Below are positions 50,542 through 59,347 of a stretch of DNA of 64,000 nucleotides, in pieces. The stretch's first letter is position 1. Every line of letters starts with the position of its first letter. The position numbers and the translations under genes are program-made. Where the stretch lies: assembly GCF_001685015.1 (NCBI RefSeq), contig NZ_MAYT01000023.1, forward strand, positions 25,790 to 89,789. The letters run 5' to 3'. This stretch comes from Pseudobacillus wudalianchiensis. GTDB taxonomy: Bacteria > Bacillota > Bacilli > Bacillales > Domibacillaceae. The notes below the pieces were generated by a model. It worked only from the letters and a program-made list of their open reading frames with translations. It was not told the DNA's origin and searched no databases.

Positions 50542-50799
50542 ATGGGCTTTATAATGTTTTTAATCGTTGGAGGAATTATCGGCTGGTTAGCTGGTCTAAT
50601 CTTAGGTAAGGATATTCCTGGAGGTATTATTGGTAATATTATTGCTGGTATTATCGGTGCTTGGATCGGTGGTGCACTTCTTGGCGACTGGGGTCCAGAT
50701 ATCGGCGGTATGGCGATTATCCCAGCATTAATCGGTGCGATTATCCTTGTGTTTGTTGTTAGCTTTATTATGAGAAGTATGAGCCGTGACCGTGCTTAA
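50542..50799 (+). CDS. GlsB/YeaQ/YmgE family stress membrane protein, copy 3
   Basis: The same 85-residue protein with one conservative change, Ile to Val in LVFVVSFI. Compared with copy 2 it has eight base differences by my count, seven of them silent, all in the second half, so it is the oldest or least converted copy. It has its own AAGGAGG site and is followed directly by a long perfect terminator. Confidence 0.9.
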   Translation: MGFIMFLIVGGIIGWLAGLILGKDIPGGIIGNIIAGIIGAWIGGALLGDWGPDIGGMAIIPALIGAIILVFVVSFIMRSMSRDRA

Positions 50800-50802
50800 T
50801 GA

Positions 50803-50854
50803 TTATAATAGAAAAAACCGGAAAGCCGATGCTTTCCGGTTTTTTCTATTATAA
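50803..50854. terminator. Very long bidirectional terminator
   Basis: A perfect 24-bp inverted repeat around CGAT; the arm holds AGAAAAAACCGGAAAGC. It serves both the triplet and the convergent metC gene, whose stop lies in its outer arm. Confidence 0.95.
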
Positions 50855-52021
50855 CGAAACAGGTGATTCCACGGCTTTAAAGGCTTCTTCGAAATCAGCG
50901 ATTAAATCTTCCACCGATTCCAAACCGACTGACAGCCTTAACAAGCCATCCGTAATTCCTCTTTTATATCGCTCTTCTCTTGGCATAGCCGCATGGGACA
51001 TTTTTGCCGGATAAGATAAGATTGACTCTACCGCCCCGAGGCTCACCGCAAACACCGGGATTTTCACATGATTAACAAACTTCCGTACAGCCTCTTCGTC
51101 CTTTAATTCAAAGGAAAGGACAGCTCCCGGTCCAGTGGATTGATAGGAATGAACAACATGCCCTTCATGATCAGACAATCCAGGGTAATACACTTTTTCT
51201 ACTAGCTCATGCTGTTGTAAAAATTCGGCCAAGACTTGTGCTGATTTAGAAGATTGCTCAAGACGCACGTGGAGAGTTTTTAATCCCCGAAGCACGAGCC
51301 AAGCATCTTGGACACCAAGTACAGCACCGAATGAGTTTTGCAAAGCGTACAAGCGGTCACCAAGCTCTTTATCCTTTGTGACGGCAAGCCCAGCTAGTAC
51401 ATCACTATGACCCGATAAGAACTTCGTCGCACTATGCAGAACAAGATCAACACCAAGATCAAGCGGACGCTGTAAAGCTGGTGTCAAAAATGTATTATCG
51501 ACAAATGTCAGACAGTTGTTTGCTTTTGCCAATTTAACAATTCCTTTGATGTCCGTCACTTTTAACAAAGGGTTAGACGGTGTTTCCATGTAAATTAATT
51601 TTGTGTTTTCTTTTATATTGGAGGCGACTTCATGTAAATTGGTCATATCCACAAATGTATGGTCAATCCCAAAACGGTTGAGTACAGTTGTAACCATGCG
51701 ATACGTACCGCCATACACATCCTCCGTAATCAATATATGATCTCCTTTAGAAAGCAAAAGGAAAGCGGTAGAAATCGCTGCCATGCCTGATGAAAAAGCA
51801 AATCCGCGCGTGCCGCCCTCTAGTTCAGCGATCGCTGTTTCCAGTGCTTCTCTTGTCGGGTTCCCAGAACGGCTGTAATCATAGCTGCCGAACCGATCGA
51901 AATCCTTTTGGTGAAAGGTAGAAGCATGCTGAATGGGTACACTAACCGCTCCCGTTCCTTCATCAAATTTATGGCTGTTGTGTAATAGTTTCGTTTGAAA
52001 AGAATACTGCTCACTCATCAT
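50849..52021 (-). CDS. metC: Cystathionine beta-lyase (MetC/YjcJ)
   Basis: PLP-dependent trans-sulfuration enzyme that cleaves cystathionine to homocysteine, pyruvate and ammonia. The 390 residues belong to the Cys/Met metabolism family: Tyr and Arg of YDYSRSGNPTR (~48-58), SSGMAAI (~79), the PLP Lys in LVLHSATKFLSGHSD (~200) and SVGLESVEDL near the end. ATG at 52021 is five bases after AAGGGG; ATG at 52018 and GTG at 52027 are possible. The reading frame follows metI with the stop and start practically overlapping, so translation is coupled. Both are controlled by the SAM riboswitch. Confidence 0.9.
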   Translation of the reverse strand: MMSEQYSFQTKLLHNSHKFDEGTGAVSVPIQHASTFHQKDFDRFGSYDYSRSGNPTREALETAIAELEGGTRGFAFSSGMAAISTAFLLLSKGDHILITEDVYGGTYRMVTTVLNRFGIDHTFVDMTNLHEVASNIKENTKLIYMETPSNPLLKVTDIKGIVKLAKANNCLTFVDNTFLTPALQRPLDLGVDLVLHSATKFLSGHSDVLAGLAVTKDKELGDRLYALQNSFGAVLGVQDAWLVLRGLKTLHVRLEQSSKSAQVLAEFLQQHELVEKVYYPGLSDHEGHVVHSYQSTGPGAVLSFELKDEEAVRKFVNHVKIPVFAVSLGAVESILSYPAKMSHAAMPREERYKRGITDGLLRLSVGLESVEDLIADFEEAFKAVESPVSL

Positions 52022-52023
52022 CT

Positions 52024-53130
52024 TCACCCCTTCATTTTGTTAAACGCTTGTGTTAAATCAGCAATTAAATCCTCTGCATGTTCAATTCCTACTGAAAAAC
52101 GAAGCAGCCGGTTACAGACACCGTTTTGAATCCGCACCTCTTCCGGGACATCCATGTGTGTCTGTGTCGCTGGATACGTAATAAAGCTCTCTACTCCACC
52201 GAGGCTTTCAGCAAACGTAATCAGATTCAAGCTTCTTAAAAAGTCATCCACCCACGCTTCCGACTCTAAGCGGAATGACAGCATTCCTCCTCGTCCTGGA
52301 TAGAGAACATCTGTCACTTCCGGACAACATCGCAGAAATTCTGAGACCTGTTTTGCGTTCTGCTCGTGCTGCTTCATACGCAGGCTCAGTGTTTTCATAC
52401 CGCGGATTAACAGCCAGGAATCAAGCGGTGCTAAAACAGCTCCAATAGCATTCTGCATTTCTCCTACCGACAAGGCCAGCTTTTCTCCTTTCACTGCAAT
52501 CAAGCCGGCCAGCACATCATTGTGGCCGCCTAAATATTTCGTCGCACTGTGGATGACAATGTCAGCTCCTTGCGTTAACGGACGCTGCAAATATGGAGTG
52601 TAAAACGTATTATCCACAATGAGCAACAGCCCATGCTCTTTCGCTAATCCTGCCACTAACTCGATCTCTACCTCCTGCATGAGCGGATTAGTAGGTGTTT
52701 CAAGAAAGATGACTTTTGTCTTTTCTGTTATTTTCTTCCTCGCTTCGTTAATATCTTGAAAGCTGTCATAGACAAATGACAGTCCAAACTTTTTCCACCC
52801 TTTCTCAAATAAGCGATACGTCCCGCCATATAAATCGGCGGAAACAAGCCACTCATCCCCAGGTTCAGCCAATGCCAGCAGAGTTTGGATCGCCGCCATC
52901 CCCGATGAAAAAGCAAACCCAGCATCGCCGCCTTCCAAATCTGCAATGGCTTGCTCTACAATTTGCCGTGTTGGATTTCCTGTACGAATATAATCATAAC
53001 CCGTTGAACGTCCAATTCCCTCATGACGGTAAGCTGTTGAAAAGTAAACGGGTGCATTGACTGTTCCTGTTGCTGTTTCACTGCGGTTTCCAATTTGTGC
53101 TAGCACTGTATCGATGTGTGTACGTGACAT
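52024..53130 (-). CDS. metI: Cystathionine gamma-synthase / O-acetylhomoserine thiolyase (MetI/YjcI)
   Basis: PLP enzyme that joins activated homoserine with cysteine, or with sulfide, in methionine synthesis. The 368 residues show YDYIRTGNPTR (~44-54), SSGMAAI (~75), the PLP-binding Lys in IVIHSATKYLGGHNDVL (~190) and FSVGIEHAEDLI at the end, all very close to B. subtilis MetI. ATG at 53130 follows AAAGGAGAG. It is the first gene of metI-metC. Transcription starts at a promoter near 53328-53356 and passes a SAM-I riboswitch. Confidence 0.92.
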   Translation of the reverse strand: MSRTHIDTVLAQIGNRSETATGTVNAPVYFSTAYRHEGIGRSTGYDYIRTGNPTRQIVEQAIADLEGGDAGFAFSSGMAAIQTLLALAEPGDEWLVSADLYGGTYRLFEKGWKKFGLSFVYDSFQDINEARKKITEKTKVIFLETPTNPLMQEVEIELVAGLAKEHGLLLIVDNTFYTPYLQRPLTQGADIVIHSATKYLGGHNDVLAGLIAVKGEKLALSVGEMQNAIGAVLAPLDSWLLIRGMKTLSLRMKQHEQNAKQVSEFLRCCPEVTDVLYPGRGGMLSFRLESEAWVDDFLRSLNLITFAESLGGVESFITYPATQTHMDVPEEVRIQNGVCNRLLRFSVGIEHAEDLIADLTQAFNKMKG

Positions 53131-53161
53131 GTTCTTCTCTCCTTTATGTATGCCTAAAAAT

Positions 53162-53305
53162 AAAAAGCCTTCTTAAGAAGAAGGCTTTTTAATATCTTCC
53201 TCTCATCTTTCGGGATGGATCCCGCTGGAATTAGCACCTTGACTTTACGCAGCCGGTTGCTGAAGCATCATCGGGCCAGTCCCTCCGCTTCTCTTGATAA
53301 GAACT
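53162..53305 (-). ncRNA. SAM-I (S-box) riboswitch with terminator upstream of metIC
   Basis: On the minus strand: CTTATCAAGAGAAGCGGAGG, then GACTGGCCCGATGATGCTTC, AGCAACCGGC, AAGGTGCTAATTCCAGC and GATGAGAG, which are the conserved S-box blocks in order. A terminator follows at 53162-53190 (AAAAGCCTTCTT / AAGAAGGCTTTT). High S-adenosylmethionine should stop transcription before metI. Confidence 0.96.
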
Positions 53306-53327
53306 TATAAAATTTTGACTTTTTTTA

Positions 53328-53356
53328 AATGTACAGTAAAAAGATCGAAATGACAA
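53328..53356 (-). promoter_or_regulatory. Promoter of the metIC leader
   Basis: Minus-strand TTGTCA (53351-53356), 17 bp, TACATT (53328-53333); the start falls about 15-20 bp before the S-box core. Confidence 0.65.
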
Positions 53357-53372
53357 GAGTTTTTCTAATATT

Positions 53373-54374
53373 TTATTTTTTCGCAAATTGTTTATCGATC
53401 AATGCCGCGAAATCAGGCTGCTCTTTCAAGAATTTCAAGTCATAAGAAGAGTTAGCAAACTCTTGCACAACTTTTTCATTCACATCTGCTGTGTACGTAA
53501 TTCTTTCCCATGCGCTATCGACAACGTCTTTTGCCAGTTCTTGCTTCGTATCCTTTTTAATCGCTGCAATCGTTAGCTTCTTCGCTTCTTCAGGATTGCT
53601 GTTAATAAAATCGATCGCTTTTTTATGAGCATCTACAATGTGCTGCACAAGCTCTGGATCCTCTTTAATTAATTTGCCGCTTGTCACAAGTACAGAGTTA
53701 GGCAGTGTTGTACCAAAAGAAATTTCGTCGCTATCTACAATAATTTTTGCTCCTTCTTCTTTCACGAGCAAAGAGCCCCAAGGTTCAGGAACAGCCGCAA
53801 GATCGACTTTACCTGATTCAAATAAACCGGCATATTGAGCTGGTTTTCCAGTCGTGTGCTTTAAGCTGCCGCCAATGCGATTTGATTCAAGCCCAAAATC
53901 TTTTATAAATGTTTCCATTTGCACGTCATGTGTACAACCAACACCAGGAGTGATAAATGTTTTACCGGCAAAGTCTTTAACTGAATTAATGCCGCTGTCT
54001 TTACGAGCAACGATGACCGTACCGCCTGAAGAGCTGCCAGCCACAATTTTCACGTCAGCTCCATTCGTAAAGTTATTCATAACCGGACCAGGCCCAACAA
54101 GCCCTGCCTGAACGTCTCCTGTTTTCAATGCCACCATAAAGGCTCCGCCATCTGGAAAAGATTTATATTCAACATCCACGTCTTTGCCAAGCGCTTCTTC
54201 GTAGTACCCTTTTTCTCTGGCGATCATAGCCGGTACATGGTCAAGGTTTGGAAAATAACCGATGACCACTTTCTTTTTGCCTTCTGATTTTCCCTCTTCT
54301 GCCGAGTTGCAGCCGGCTAATACGCCAACTAGCAAAAGCATAATGAAGCCAATATAGCCAAGCTTCTTCTTCAT
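53373..54374 (-). CDS. ssuA: Sulfonate/taurine-type ABC transporter substrate-binding lipoprotein
   Basis: Lipoprotein of 333 residues with lipobox VLAGCNS (Cys ~22) and a SsuA/TauA/NrtA-type binding fold: VVIGYFPNLDHVPAMIAREK (36-55), GDVQAGLVGPGPV (~86), DFAGKTFITPGVGCTHDV (~131) and LAAVPEPWGSLLV (~192). It is the last gene of the operon, 26 bp after the permease gene. The likely substrates are aliphatic sulfonates or a related sulfur compound; nitrate-type relatives cannot be fully excluded. Its neighbours in the sulfur pathway, metI and metC, lie just downstream on the same strand but have their own promoter. Confidence 0.85.
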   Translation of the reverse strand: MKKKLGYIGFIMLLLVGVLAGCNSAEEGKSEGKKKVVIGYFPNLDHVPAMIAREKGYYEEALGKDVDVEYKSFPDGGAFMVALKTGDVQAGLVGPGPVMNNFTNGADVKIVAGSSSGGTVIVARKDSGINSVKDFAGKTFITPGVGCTHDVQMETFIKDFGLESNRIGGSLKHTTGKPAQYAGLFESGKVDLAAVPEPWGSLLVKEEGAKIIVDSDEISFGTTLPNSVLVTSGKLIKEDPELVQHIVDAHKKAIDFINSNPEEAKKLTIAAIKKDTKQELAKDVVDSAWERITYTADVNEKVVQEFANSSYDLKFLKEQPDFAALIDKQFAKK

Positions 54375-54400
54375 GTTGTTTCCCCCATTAACTAAAGATA

Positions 54401-55159
54401 TTAATTTGTTTCAAGTCCCCAGCGCCGCATAACATTTTTCTCCACTCTTTGGAAAAATGCATAATCGACGATGCTTCCAATGACGCCAATTAAAATCATG
54501 ACAGCGATCACGAGGCTCATGTCCCCGAAGTCAGAGGCATACTTTAACGTATAGCCTAGTCCTGGCCCTGTACTTAAAATTTCAGCAGCCATCAACGCCC
54601 GCCACGCAAATGCCCAGGCCAGCCTTATTCCAGTGACAGCATAAGGAATAGACGCCGGGAAGATCACTCTCATGAACAAGTCAATTCCGCGTGATCCCAT
54701 CGTCTGCGCCGCCCGAATATAAAGCGGAGCTACACTCTTAATGCCCATTCGCATATTGATCGTCATCACGAGTGTACCGCCAAGAACGACAATGAAAATA
54801 ACTGATTTTTCATTTAAGCCAAACCACATAATAGCAAGCGGCAGCCATACGATGCTCGGTACGCTTTGGAGAGCCAAAATAAGTGAACCAAGTGTTTCAT
54901 CGGCGGTTTTTGATTTAGCTAATAAAATGCCGATGCCAATTCCCAATACGAGAGAAATAAGCAGCCCGACAAATAGACGCTCAAAGCTTGCTATTAAGTC
55001 ATAAATTAATGTTTTGTCTTCAAATCCGCGAACGAGTGCCTGCCAAACATCTGTCGGCTTTGGCATGACATCCGGCGTCCAGCCGCCTGCCCGCACGATT
55101 CCTTCCCAAGCAATTAATAAAACGATAAAGAAAACAAGTTGTTTAATGATTCGCTGCAT
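54401..55159 (-). CDS. ssuC: Sulfonate/taurine-type ABC transporter permease
   Basis: Permease of 252 residues with six hydrophobic segments (first at 6-26) and the ATPase-contact EAA loop AAQTMGSRGIDLFMRVIFPAS split near residues 150-170. It resembles SsuC/TauC. The ATG at 55159 lies inside the end of ssuB, a 17-bp overlap, with GAGGAA upstream, so the two are translated together. The typical SsuC motif SGLGVGYTLK-like stretch (TGPGLGYTLKYASDFGD) is seen near 193-209. Confidence 0.87.
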   Translation of the reverse strand: MQRIIKQLVFFIVLLIAWEGIVRAGGWTPDVMPKPTDVWQALVRGFEDKTLIYDLIASFERLFVGLLISLVLGIGIGILLAKSKTADETLGSLILALQSVPSIVWLPLAIMWFGLNEKSVIFIVVLGGTLVMTINMRMGIKSVAPLYIRAAQTMGSRGIDLFMRVIFPASIPYAVTGIRLAWAFAWRALMAAEILSTGPGLGYTLKYASDFGDMSLVIAVMILIGVIGSIVDYAFFQRVEKNVMRRWGLETN

Positions 55160-55928
55160 AGGCTAGTTCCTCTTTTACTACTTTGTCAATTTCATTTTTC
55201 AATAGCAAGCTGATTTTCTTTTCAAGCTGGATCACTTCTTTTTGATCAAACCTTCTCGGTCTTGGGATATCTACTGGAATATCCGCAATGGTTGTTCCTG
55301 GCTGTGTACCCATGACGATGATTCGGTCTGATAACTTAATAGACTCCGAGATGCTATGAGTAACAAATAAAATCGTTTTTCGTGTCTCAATCCAAATTTT
55401 TTCAAGCTCTGCATGCATGCGCGCCCGTGTCTGCTCATCTAATGCACCAAATGGTTCATCCATTAACAGTACCTTTGGGTTCATTGCCAGCGCTCTGGCA
55501 ATGGCTACACGCTGCTGCATTCCTCCTGACAGCTCATGAGGATAATGGCCGGCGTAATGAGAAAGCTGCACCATTTGTAAAAATTTACGCGCCGTTTCTT
55601 TCGCCTCTTTTTTGCTCATTTCCTTTTTTAAAGGAAACATGACATTTTCTTCGACGTTCAGCCATGGGAATAAGGCGGCTTGTTGAAACACCATCCCCCG
55701 GTCTTTCCCCGGCTTTTTAATTGCTTTCCCTTCGAGCTTAATTTCACCGGAAGTCGCTTCACTTAAGCCCGCTACCATCGATAACAACGTTGACTTCCCA
55801 CAGCCTGAAGGACCAAGTATCGAGACGAACTCCCCTTCATCTATCGTAGTGTTTACATCAACCAGTACATCATTAACTACTTTATTATTAACAAACTGCT
55901 TATTAATACCATCTATGTGTAAAAACAT
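55143..55928 (-). CDS. ssuB: Sulfonate/taurine-type ABC transporter ATPase
   Basis: ABC ATPase of 261 residues: Walker A GPSGCGKSTLL (~40), Q-loop MVFQQAALFPW (~81), signature LSGGMQQRVAIARAL (~131), Walker B VLLMDEPFGALDEQ (~152) and switch His in ILFVTHSISES. Its order in the operon is ssuB-ssuC-ssuA, the order common in Bacillus-type sulfonate and nitrate uptake operons. ATG at 55928 follows ACGGTG. A promoter is present at 55981-56008. No monooxygenase (ssuD) gene follows, so the use of the sulfonate, if that is the substrate, must be encoded elsewhere. Confidence 0.88.
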   Translation of the reverse strand: MFLHIDGINKQFVNNKVVNDVLVDVNTTIDEGEFVSILGPSGCGKSTLLSMVAGLSEATSGEIKLEGKAIKKPGKDRGMVFQQAALFPWLNVEENVMFPLKKEMSKKEAKETARKFLQMVQLSHYAGHYPHELSGGMQQRVAIARALAMNPKVLLMDEPFGALDEQTRARMHAELEKIWIETRKTILFVTHSISESIKLSDRIIVMGTQPGTTIADIPVDIPRPRRFDQKEVIQLEKKISLLLKNEIDKVVKEELAYAANH

Positions 55929-55980
55929 AAGATCACCGTCTTTTTAAATTAATCATATTTAACTAATCGGATTTATTTGT

Positions 55981-56008
55981 ATTATATACTGTATGCATAG
56001 AAAGTCAA
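55981..56008 (-). promoter_or_regulatory. Promoter of the ssuBCA-type operon
   Basis: Minus-strand TTGACT (56003-56008), 16 bp, TATAAT (55981-55986). The AT-rich 50-bp leader shows no S-box, so control probably differs from metIC. Confidence 0.7.
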
Positions 56009-56154
56009 TTGTTTACTAAAAATTTTTTACATTTAATTAAATTTTCTGATTTTTCCGTTGATTATCCTTTCGGGATGTTATAGAATAAAACACATTACTT
56101 CTTGAAACGAACTGAAAAACATCACGGCTTATTAATTAAGGAGAAGAGGAGATT

Positions 56155-57411
56155 ATGAGAAATTTAAAAGAAGAAGCACTAGAAATTCATCGAAGCCATC
56201 AGGGAAAGCTGGAAACGAAGGCTAAATTAAACGTTAAAAATTTAAAGGATTTGAGCCTCGTTTATTCCCCTGGAGTCGCCGAGCCCTGTCTTGCCATTCA
56301 AACTAACAGCGAAACAATTTACGATTACACAATGAAAGCGAACACTGTTGCTGTAATTTCTGACGGTACTTCTGTATTGGGGCTTGGAGATATCGGAGCA
56401 GATGCTTCTTTGCCAGTTATGGAAGGAAAAGCCATTCTTCTAAAAAACTTTGCTGGTGTGGATGCCTTTCCTCTGTGCCTTGACACGCGCGACCCTGAAG
56501 AGTTCATTAAGGCAGTGAAGCTGCTCACCTCATCTTTTGGCGGAATTAACCTTGAAGATATAAAAGCACCTAACTGCTTTTTCATTGAACAGCGCTTGAA
56601 AGAAGAGTTGAACATTCCTGTGTTTCATGACGATCAGCACGGTACGGCCATTGTTACACTCGCTGGCTTGATTAATTCACTTAAACTCATTAACAAGTCT
56701 TTTAATGAGATTAAAGTGGTTATTAATGGAGCAGGCGCAGCTGGGATTGCTATTACCAAGCTGTTAAACAATTTCGGGGTAAAAGAAATCATCATGTGTG
56801 ATACGAAAGGAGCCATTTATAAAGGACGCCCGTACGGAATGAATCCAATCAAAGAAGACGTAGCCGCCTTTACGAATCCTGACCGGACAGAGGGTACTTT
56901 AGAGGAAGTAGTGAAAAACAGTGATGTCTTTATCGGCGTTTCTGCCCCAGGAGTATTAACTCCTGACATGATTCGTACGATGAAAAGAGATCCAATTGTC
57001 TTTGCGATGGCGAATCCGAACCCAGAGATTACACCTGATGAAGCGAAGGCAGCGGGTGTAAAAGTGATTGGTACAGGCCGGTCAGACTTTCCGAATCAAG
57101 TAAACAATGTCCTTGCCTTCCCAGGCATTTTCAGAGGAGCACTTGATACGCGTGCCTCCGACATTAATGAAGAGATGAAAGTAGCGGCAGCCTATGCTAT
57201 TGCCTCACTTATTTCTGACAATGAGTTGGCAGCAGATTATATTATTCCATCTGCTTTTGATGCCCGTGTTGCTCCTGAAGTAGCAGCGGCTGTGGCACGT
57301 GCCGCGATCGAATCAGGCGTTGCCCGCAAAAATATTGATATTGATTCCTTACGCACGAAAACGTATCAGCTTTCTGCTATTCAAGTTCAGCCAGCTGAAG
57401 TTGTTTTTTAA
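56155..57411 (+). CDS. ytsJ: Malic enzyme (YtsJ type)
   Basis: Oxidative decarboxylation of malate to pyruvate, making NADPH or NADH. The 418 residues are close to the B. subtilis YtsJ short bacterial form. The malic N-terminal domain has YSPGVAEPCLAI (~37) and GDIGADASLPVMEGKA (~77), and the metal site is HDDQHGTAIVTLAGL (~160). The NAD-binding domain starts VVINGAGAAGIAI (~188). ATG at 56155 follows AAGAGGAG. It is monocistronic with a downstream terminator. Cofactor preference cannot be read with certainty; YtsJ prefers NADP. Confidence 0.9.
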   Translation: MRNLKEEALEIHRSHQGKLETKAKLNVKNLKDLSLVYSPGVAEPCLAIQTNSETIYDYTMKANTVAVISDGTSVLGLGDIGADASLPVMEGKAILLKNFAGVDAFPLCLDTRDPEEFIKAVKLLTSSFGGINLEDIKAPNCFFIEQRLKEELNIPVFHDDQHGTAIVTLAGLINSLKLINKSFNEIKVVINGAGAAGIAITKLLNNFGVKEIIMCDTKGAIYKGRPYGMNPIKEDVAAFTNPDRTEGTLEEVVKNSDVFIGVSAPGVLTPDMIRTMKRDPIVFAMANPNPEITPDEAKAAGVKVIGTGRSDFPNQVNNVLAFPGIFRGALDTRASDINEEMKVAAAYAIASLISDNELAADYIIPSAFDARVAPEVAAAVARAAIESGVARKNIDIDSLRTKTYQLSAIQVQPAEVVF

Positions 57412-57417
57412 TGGAAC

Positions 57418-57470
57418 AAAGAAGCAGCCACAGTTCTGTTAGGTACAGAGCGCGGGCTGCTTCTTTTTTA
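57418..57470 (+). terminator. Terminator after malic enzyme gene
   Basis: AAAGAAGCAGCC pairs with GGCTGCTTCTTT across an inner CTGT/ACAG arm, then T's; it abuts the stop of the convergent pirin gene. Confidence 0.85.
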
Positions 57471-58280
57471 TCAATTTGCTGGCGGGCCAAACTTCCCTTC
57501 TTGATAATCCTGAAAAGCCTGACGAATTTCTTCGCGGGAATTCATCACGAATGGCCCATGTGCTACAATAGGATCACCATGTGCCTGACCAGAATAAAGA
57601 AGGACTCTCGTTCGCTCTAAAGCTTCTATTCGAAAAGCTGTTCCTTTTGTTAAATTAGCTGCTTGTCCTTGTTTGAGAATCACTTTTGTTTCGCCAAATG
57701 ATGCCTGTCCCCCCAGCACGTATAGGAAAGCCGTGTCTTCATTCGGCAGCTCATGGGTATACGTTTCATTGGCGGGGAGGTTGATTTCCACCATAGAAAA
57801 AGGAACGAGCGGCTTCATTGGGCCTCCTTCTCCAGAAAAAAGACGAACAGCGGCAGATCCTATCTTTTTTACTGGCACGTCTTCTGCATAAATATCCTGA
57901 TAGAATGGTTTCGACTCTTTCAGTTCAGCCGGCAAGTTCAGCCACAATTGCAGGGAATGAACAATATCGTCACCGACCGCTTCTTCAGCGTGCCGTGCTC
58001 CGGCCCCTGCATTCATATATTGAACATCACCCGGTCCAAGGATGCCTCTTCCACCTTTGTTATCAATATGTTCTAGCCGGCCATCGATCACATATGTCAC
58101 CGTTTGAAACCCTTTATGTGGATGATCAGAGAATGTTCCTCTCTTAAACCAATCTTCAGCCAGCATAATAAAAGGATCCATTTCATACATTTTATCCGGC
58201 GGCAGAACGAAGGCCTGTTGAATATGCGGAAACCCTCTTTCGTTAAACTTTACCTTCCATGATTCAAATATATTGCGCAT
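57471..58280 (-). CDS. Pirin family protein
   Basis: Bicupin protein of 269 residues. The metal-binding N-terminal cupin has HPHKGFQTVTYVIDGRLEH (His pair near 57-59, then His) and GPGDVQYMNAGAGARHAEE (~82-100). Pirins have varied roles, including quercetin 2,3-dioxygenase activity in some bacteria; here the natural substrate is unknown. ATG at 58280 follows GGGAGGAG. It lies 46 bp after the TetR gene in the same direction and may be cotranscribed with it. Confidence 0.87.
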   Translation of the reverse strand: MRNIFESWKVKFNERGFPHIQQAFVLPPDKMYEMDPFIMLAEDWFKRGTFSDHPHKGFQTVTYVIDGRLEHIDNKGGRGILGPGDVQYMNAGAGARHAEEAVGDDIVHSLQLWLNLPAELKESKPFYQDIYAEDVPVKKIGSAAVRLFSGEGGPMKPLVPFSMVEINLPANETYTHELPNEDTAFLYVLGGQASFGETKVILKQGQAANLTKGTAFRIEALERTRVLLYSGQAHGDPIVAHGPFVMNSREEIRQAFQDYQEGKFGPPAN

Positions 58281-58326
58281 TGTATGCTCCTCCCTTCCTT
58301 TCTTTTAATATAAGGAGTTTGCTGGA

Positions 58327-59163
58327 CTACCTTAAATAGTCGGCAATCAATCCTGCCAGCGTGTCCCCGCCATCCATTGCTTGAACAACCGCCTCTATGA
58401 TCGCCACGCGAGGCTCTAGGCTGCCTATTTCATTTTGTACAAAAGTCAGCAGTTCACTTTGTTTCGGGGCAGCTTCCTTTTGCATCGAGCTGATTTGCTT
58501 CATAATGGCTCTCTTCTTTTTTTCCTTAGAAAGCGTGGATTCAGGAAACCATTTCTCAATGAAATGGATGCCAATCAAAATATCTTCATTCCTTTGCACG
58601 TCTTCTATTACTGTATCCATCCGACGCAATCCATAAGCGATAATCTCCCTGAGATCAATTAACTCATTCTTCGTGACCATCGATAAATGAATAATCTGCT
58701 GGATCATTCCTAAAAAAACAAGTGTAAGATCTAGAGAATACGGCTTCACTGCCTCACCGTAAAGCTCAATTACACGGCCTTGCATCCACTTCAATTCTTC
58801 TAAATAATGGCGCTTCACAAATTGTTTTAGCTCTTCCTCTTGAGAAGCGAACACCCCTTGATATAGGGCAAATAAATTATTCCGCTTATTTACTTCCATC
58901 GTAACAGCAAGTTGATCGCTGAACCCTTTACAGTCTGACACCGGCCGCCCCGCAAGTATGGCCATCCGGCGCTTTCTTATTTCGATTTTAATATTTTCAA
59001 AAATATCAATTAACAACTCACTTTTAGAAGTGAAATAATTGTAAAAAGTACCCTTGGATATATGACTTTCATCTAAAATGTCTTGAATAGAAGTAGCATT
59101 AAACCCTTTTTCTACAAAAAGTGCGTGAGCCGCTATCATAACTTGACGCTTACGATCATTCAT
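58327..59163 (-). CDS. TetR-family regulator divergent to exporter gene (YcnC-like)
   Basis: TetR/AcrR-type repressor of 278 residues, longer than average. The DNA-binding domain (1-55) shows ALFVEKGFNATSIQDILDES and ISKGTFYNYFTSKSELL. The C-terminal ligand domain is long and helical (~60-278). It is divergent from the MFS exporter gene at 59348, the arrangement of ycnC-ycnB in B. subtilis. A perfect palindrome GAACTATAGTTC in the exporter leader is a good candidate operator. ATG at 59163 follows AGGTGATGAA. Confidence 0.85.
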   Translation of the reverse strand: MNDRKRQVMIAAHALFVEKGFNATSIQDILDESHISKGTFYNYFTSKSELLIDIFENIKIEIRKRRMAILAGRPVSDCKGFSDQLAVTMEVNKRNNLFALYQGVFASQEEELKQFVKRHYLEELKWMQGRVIELYGEAVKPYSLDLTLVFLGMIQQIIHLSMVTKNELIDLREIIAYGLRRMDTVIEDVQRNEDILIGIHFIEKWFPESTLSKEKKKRAIMKQISSMQKEAAPKQSELLTFVQNEIGSLEPRVAIIEAVVQAMDGGDTLAGLIADYLR

Positions 59164-59261
59164 TTCATCACCTGAATTTCTTTAGTTGTACTACCTGTAT
59201 AATTCCATCGTATCTTATATGAATAAAAGAATCAAACCCTCTAATAAAGCAATATTTTTTA

Positions 59262-59317
59262 TTGATTTTTTTGGACTATCGGTATATGATTGAAATCTGT
59301 TAGAACTATAGTTCAAA
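59262..59317 (+). promoter_or_regulatory. Exporter promoter with TetR-type operator
   Basis: TTGATT (59262-59267), 17 bp, TATGAT (59285-59290) is a sigma-A-like promoter. The palindrome GAACTATAGTTC (59303-59314; matching outer bases at 59300-59317) lies just past the expected start, placed so that a bound repressor would block transcription. Confidence 0.6.
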
Positions 59318-59347
59318 AATTATACACCTTGTATGGGAGGAAAATGT

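Larger units (their letters stand above)
49950..50799 (+). repeat. Three-unit tandem repeat, 287-bp period
   Basis: Each unit holds a 258-bp gene and a 29-bp spacer with the ribosome binding site. Spacers 1-2 and 2-3 look identical. Units 1 and 2 differ by about one base, unit 3 by about eight. Confidence 0.95.

Noticed and set aside
49968..50799. Possible CRISPR or satellite array
   Set aside because: The repeat unit is a complete gene with its ribosome binding site, not a short repeat with variable spacers.
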